Assembly: GCA_964519535.1 (NCBI GenBank)
Contig: CAZFIR010000036.1
Span: 1 to 6,728, forward strand
Length of the DNA: 6,728 bases
Source of the DNA: CAYWLI01 sp964519535
GTDB taxonomy: Bacteria; Desulfobacterota; B13-G15; RBG-16-54-18
Direction of reading: 5' to 3'
Shown here piece by piece: positions 5,646-6,728 of the stretch. How positions within the stretch are numbered: the stretch's first letter is position 1; every line of letters begins with the position of its first letter. Below the pieces are notes generated by a model that was given only the letters and a program-made list of their open reading frames with translations, made no database searches and was not told the DNA's origin. Made by a program: the position numbers and the translations under genes.

Positions 5646-6728
5646 ATGTCAGACAAGGCTGTAAAGGCACTCATCGCCCTGGAAGATGGGAGGATCTTTG
5701 AGGGGAAGGCCTTCGGGGCCAGGGGAGAGCGGTATGGTGAGATCGTCTTTAACACCAGTATGACCGGCTATCAGGAGATCCTGACCGATCCCTCTTATAA
5801 AGGGCAGATCGTCACTATGACCTATCCCCTCATCGGCAACTACGGCGCCAATCCCGAGGATATGGAATCATCACGCCCCCATGTGGAGGGTTTTGTGGTC
5901 CGCGAGTACATCAGGAACTACAGCAACTGGCGGGCACATGGGAGTTTAGAGGACTTCTTGAAGCAACACGCAATCATTGGGGTAGAGGGGGTCGATACGA
6001 GGGCCATTACCCGCCACATCCGCTCTGCCGGGGCCATGAAAGCAGTCATTTCCACCAAGGACCTGGACCCCCAACGGCTGGTGCGAAAGGCCCAGGACGC
6101 ACCCGGCTTGGTGGGCAGGGACCTGGTCAAGGAGGTCACTTGCCGTGAACAATATCGCTGGCCTTCCCAGGAGAGGTCCACGAATGTTCCGGCATTCAAG
6201 GTGGTGGCCATGGACTTCGGTGCCAAGCACAATATCCTTCGGATCTTGGAGGGGCTCGGATGTGAGATAACGATGGTCCCGGCGGATACCAGTGCAGAGG
6301 AAATCCTCGCTCTCTCGCCCGATGGGATCTTCCTCTCCAACGGGCCGGGTGATCCTGCCGGGGTACCCTACGTCGTTGAAACGGTGCAGAAGCTCCTGGG
6401 CGAACGCCCCATCTTTGGAATCTGTCTCGGCCACCAGATCCTGGGGCTCGCCTTCGGAGGACGGACTTTCAAATTAAAGTTCGGCCATCGGGGTGGGAAC
6501 CAGCCGGTCAAGGACCTCCAAACGGGCACGATAGACATTACATCCCAGAATCACGGTTTTTGCGTCGACATCGAATCTATGAACCAAACGGAGGTGGAAC
6601 TGACCCACATCAACCCCAACGACGGGACCCTCGAGGGGATGCGCCACAAGGAGCTTCCCATCTACTCGGTTCAGTACCACCCCGAGGCCTCCCCCGGCCC
6701 TCACGATGCGCGGGGGCTCTTTCCACCG
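5646..6728 (+). CDS. carA: Carbamoyl-phosphate synthase small (glutaminase) subunit, 3' truncated by the window
   Basis: CarA hydrolyses glutamine and passes ammonia to CarB, which makes carbamoyl phosphate for pyrimidine and arginine synthesis in the cytosol. The open frame gives 361 residues and runs off the window edge without a stop. The usual length is about 370-385, so perhaps 10-25 residues are missing. The N-terminal small-chain domain (about 5-135) shows VFNTSMTGYQEILTDPSY and GVEGVDTRAITRHIR. The class I glutamine amidotransferase domain (about 185 to the end) shows SNGPGDP (231-237), the nucleophile C260 in GICLGHQ, TSQNHGF (299-305), and H345 and E347 in QYHPEASPGPHDA, completing the Cys-His-Glu triad. 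The ATG is preceded by GGAGAGGAAG, a good ribosome binding site. carA is the first gene of its transcript here, divergent from the TPR gene; carB is expected just outside. A terminator-like hairpin in the leader suggests possible attenuation. Confidence 0.97.
   Translation, partial: MSDKAVKALIALEDGRIFEGKAFGARGERYGEIVFNTSMTGYQEILTDPSYKGQIVTMTYPLIGNYGANPEDMESSRPHVEGFVVREYIRNYSNWRAHGSLEDFLKQHAIIGVEGVDTRAITRHIRSAGAMKAVISTKDLDPQRLVRKAQDAPGLVGRDLVKEVTCREQYRWPSQERSTNVPAFKVVAMDFGAKHNILRILEGLGCEITMVPADTSAEEILALSPDGIFLSNGPGDPAGVPYVVETVQKLLGERPIFGICLGHQILGLAFGGRTFKLKFGHRGGNQPVKDLQTGTIDITSQNHGFCVDIESMNQTEVELTHINPNDGTLEGMRHKELPIYSVQYHPEASPGPHDARGLFPP

Noticed and set aside
5918..6434. Two overlapping minus-strand open frames opposite carA
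   Set aside because: carA on the plus strand has complete family motifs throughout this stretch; the antisense frames have no recognisable motifs and arise from G/C-rich codon use.

Overview
The window looks like bacterial chromosome from a Gram-negative, type IV pilus-bearing organism. The pointers are a PilT retraction ATPase, a REC-PAS-HD-GYP cyclic-di-GMP regulator, a sigma-54-type promoter and a C/G-rich dispersed-type palindrome. The flavour (Nitrospirota, NC10/Methylomirabilota or deltaproteobacterial lineages) is an impression only; no marker here fixes the taxon.

Layout. Bases 1-147 hold the last 48 codons of a plus-strand gene, possibly a class I SAM-dependent methyltransferase. 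Convergent to it, on the minus strand (197-1543), is a REC-PAS-HD-GYP response regulator. Upstream of it, on the same strand, lie the last 37 codons of a CheY/Rcp1-like response regulator with no body (1524-1637), a doubtful 45-codon ORF (1615-1752) and a good sigma-54 promoter match (1778-1793). The plus-strand region 1897-3224 carries an unrecognised 49-aa Cys-containing ORF and then pilT. A 377-bp convergent intergenic stretch (3225-3601) holds a 42-bp palindrome and other small repeats. On the minus strand, 3602-5338 encodes a single-pass membrane-anchored TPR protein built of ten 47-residue units in exact register. Divergent from it is carA (5646 to the window end, 3' truncated), which has a strong intrinsic-terminator-like hairpin just before its ribosome binding site.

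How the genes could work together. The HD-GYP regulator (predicted c-di-GMP hydrolysis) and PilT (pilus retraction) are adjacent and divergent, and c-di-GMP commonly controls pilus-based motility, so a functional link is reasonable but not shown. The TPR protein is probably a scaffold of unknown partner. carA is a housekeeping pyrimidine/arginine gene and presumably continues into carB beyond the window. I see no RNA genes, CRISPR array, insertion sequence or obvious defence system. The items most worth a second look are the carA leader hairpin, the sigma-54 promoter with the truncated regulator behind it, the 49-aa orphan and the strictly periodic TPR array.
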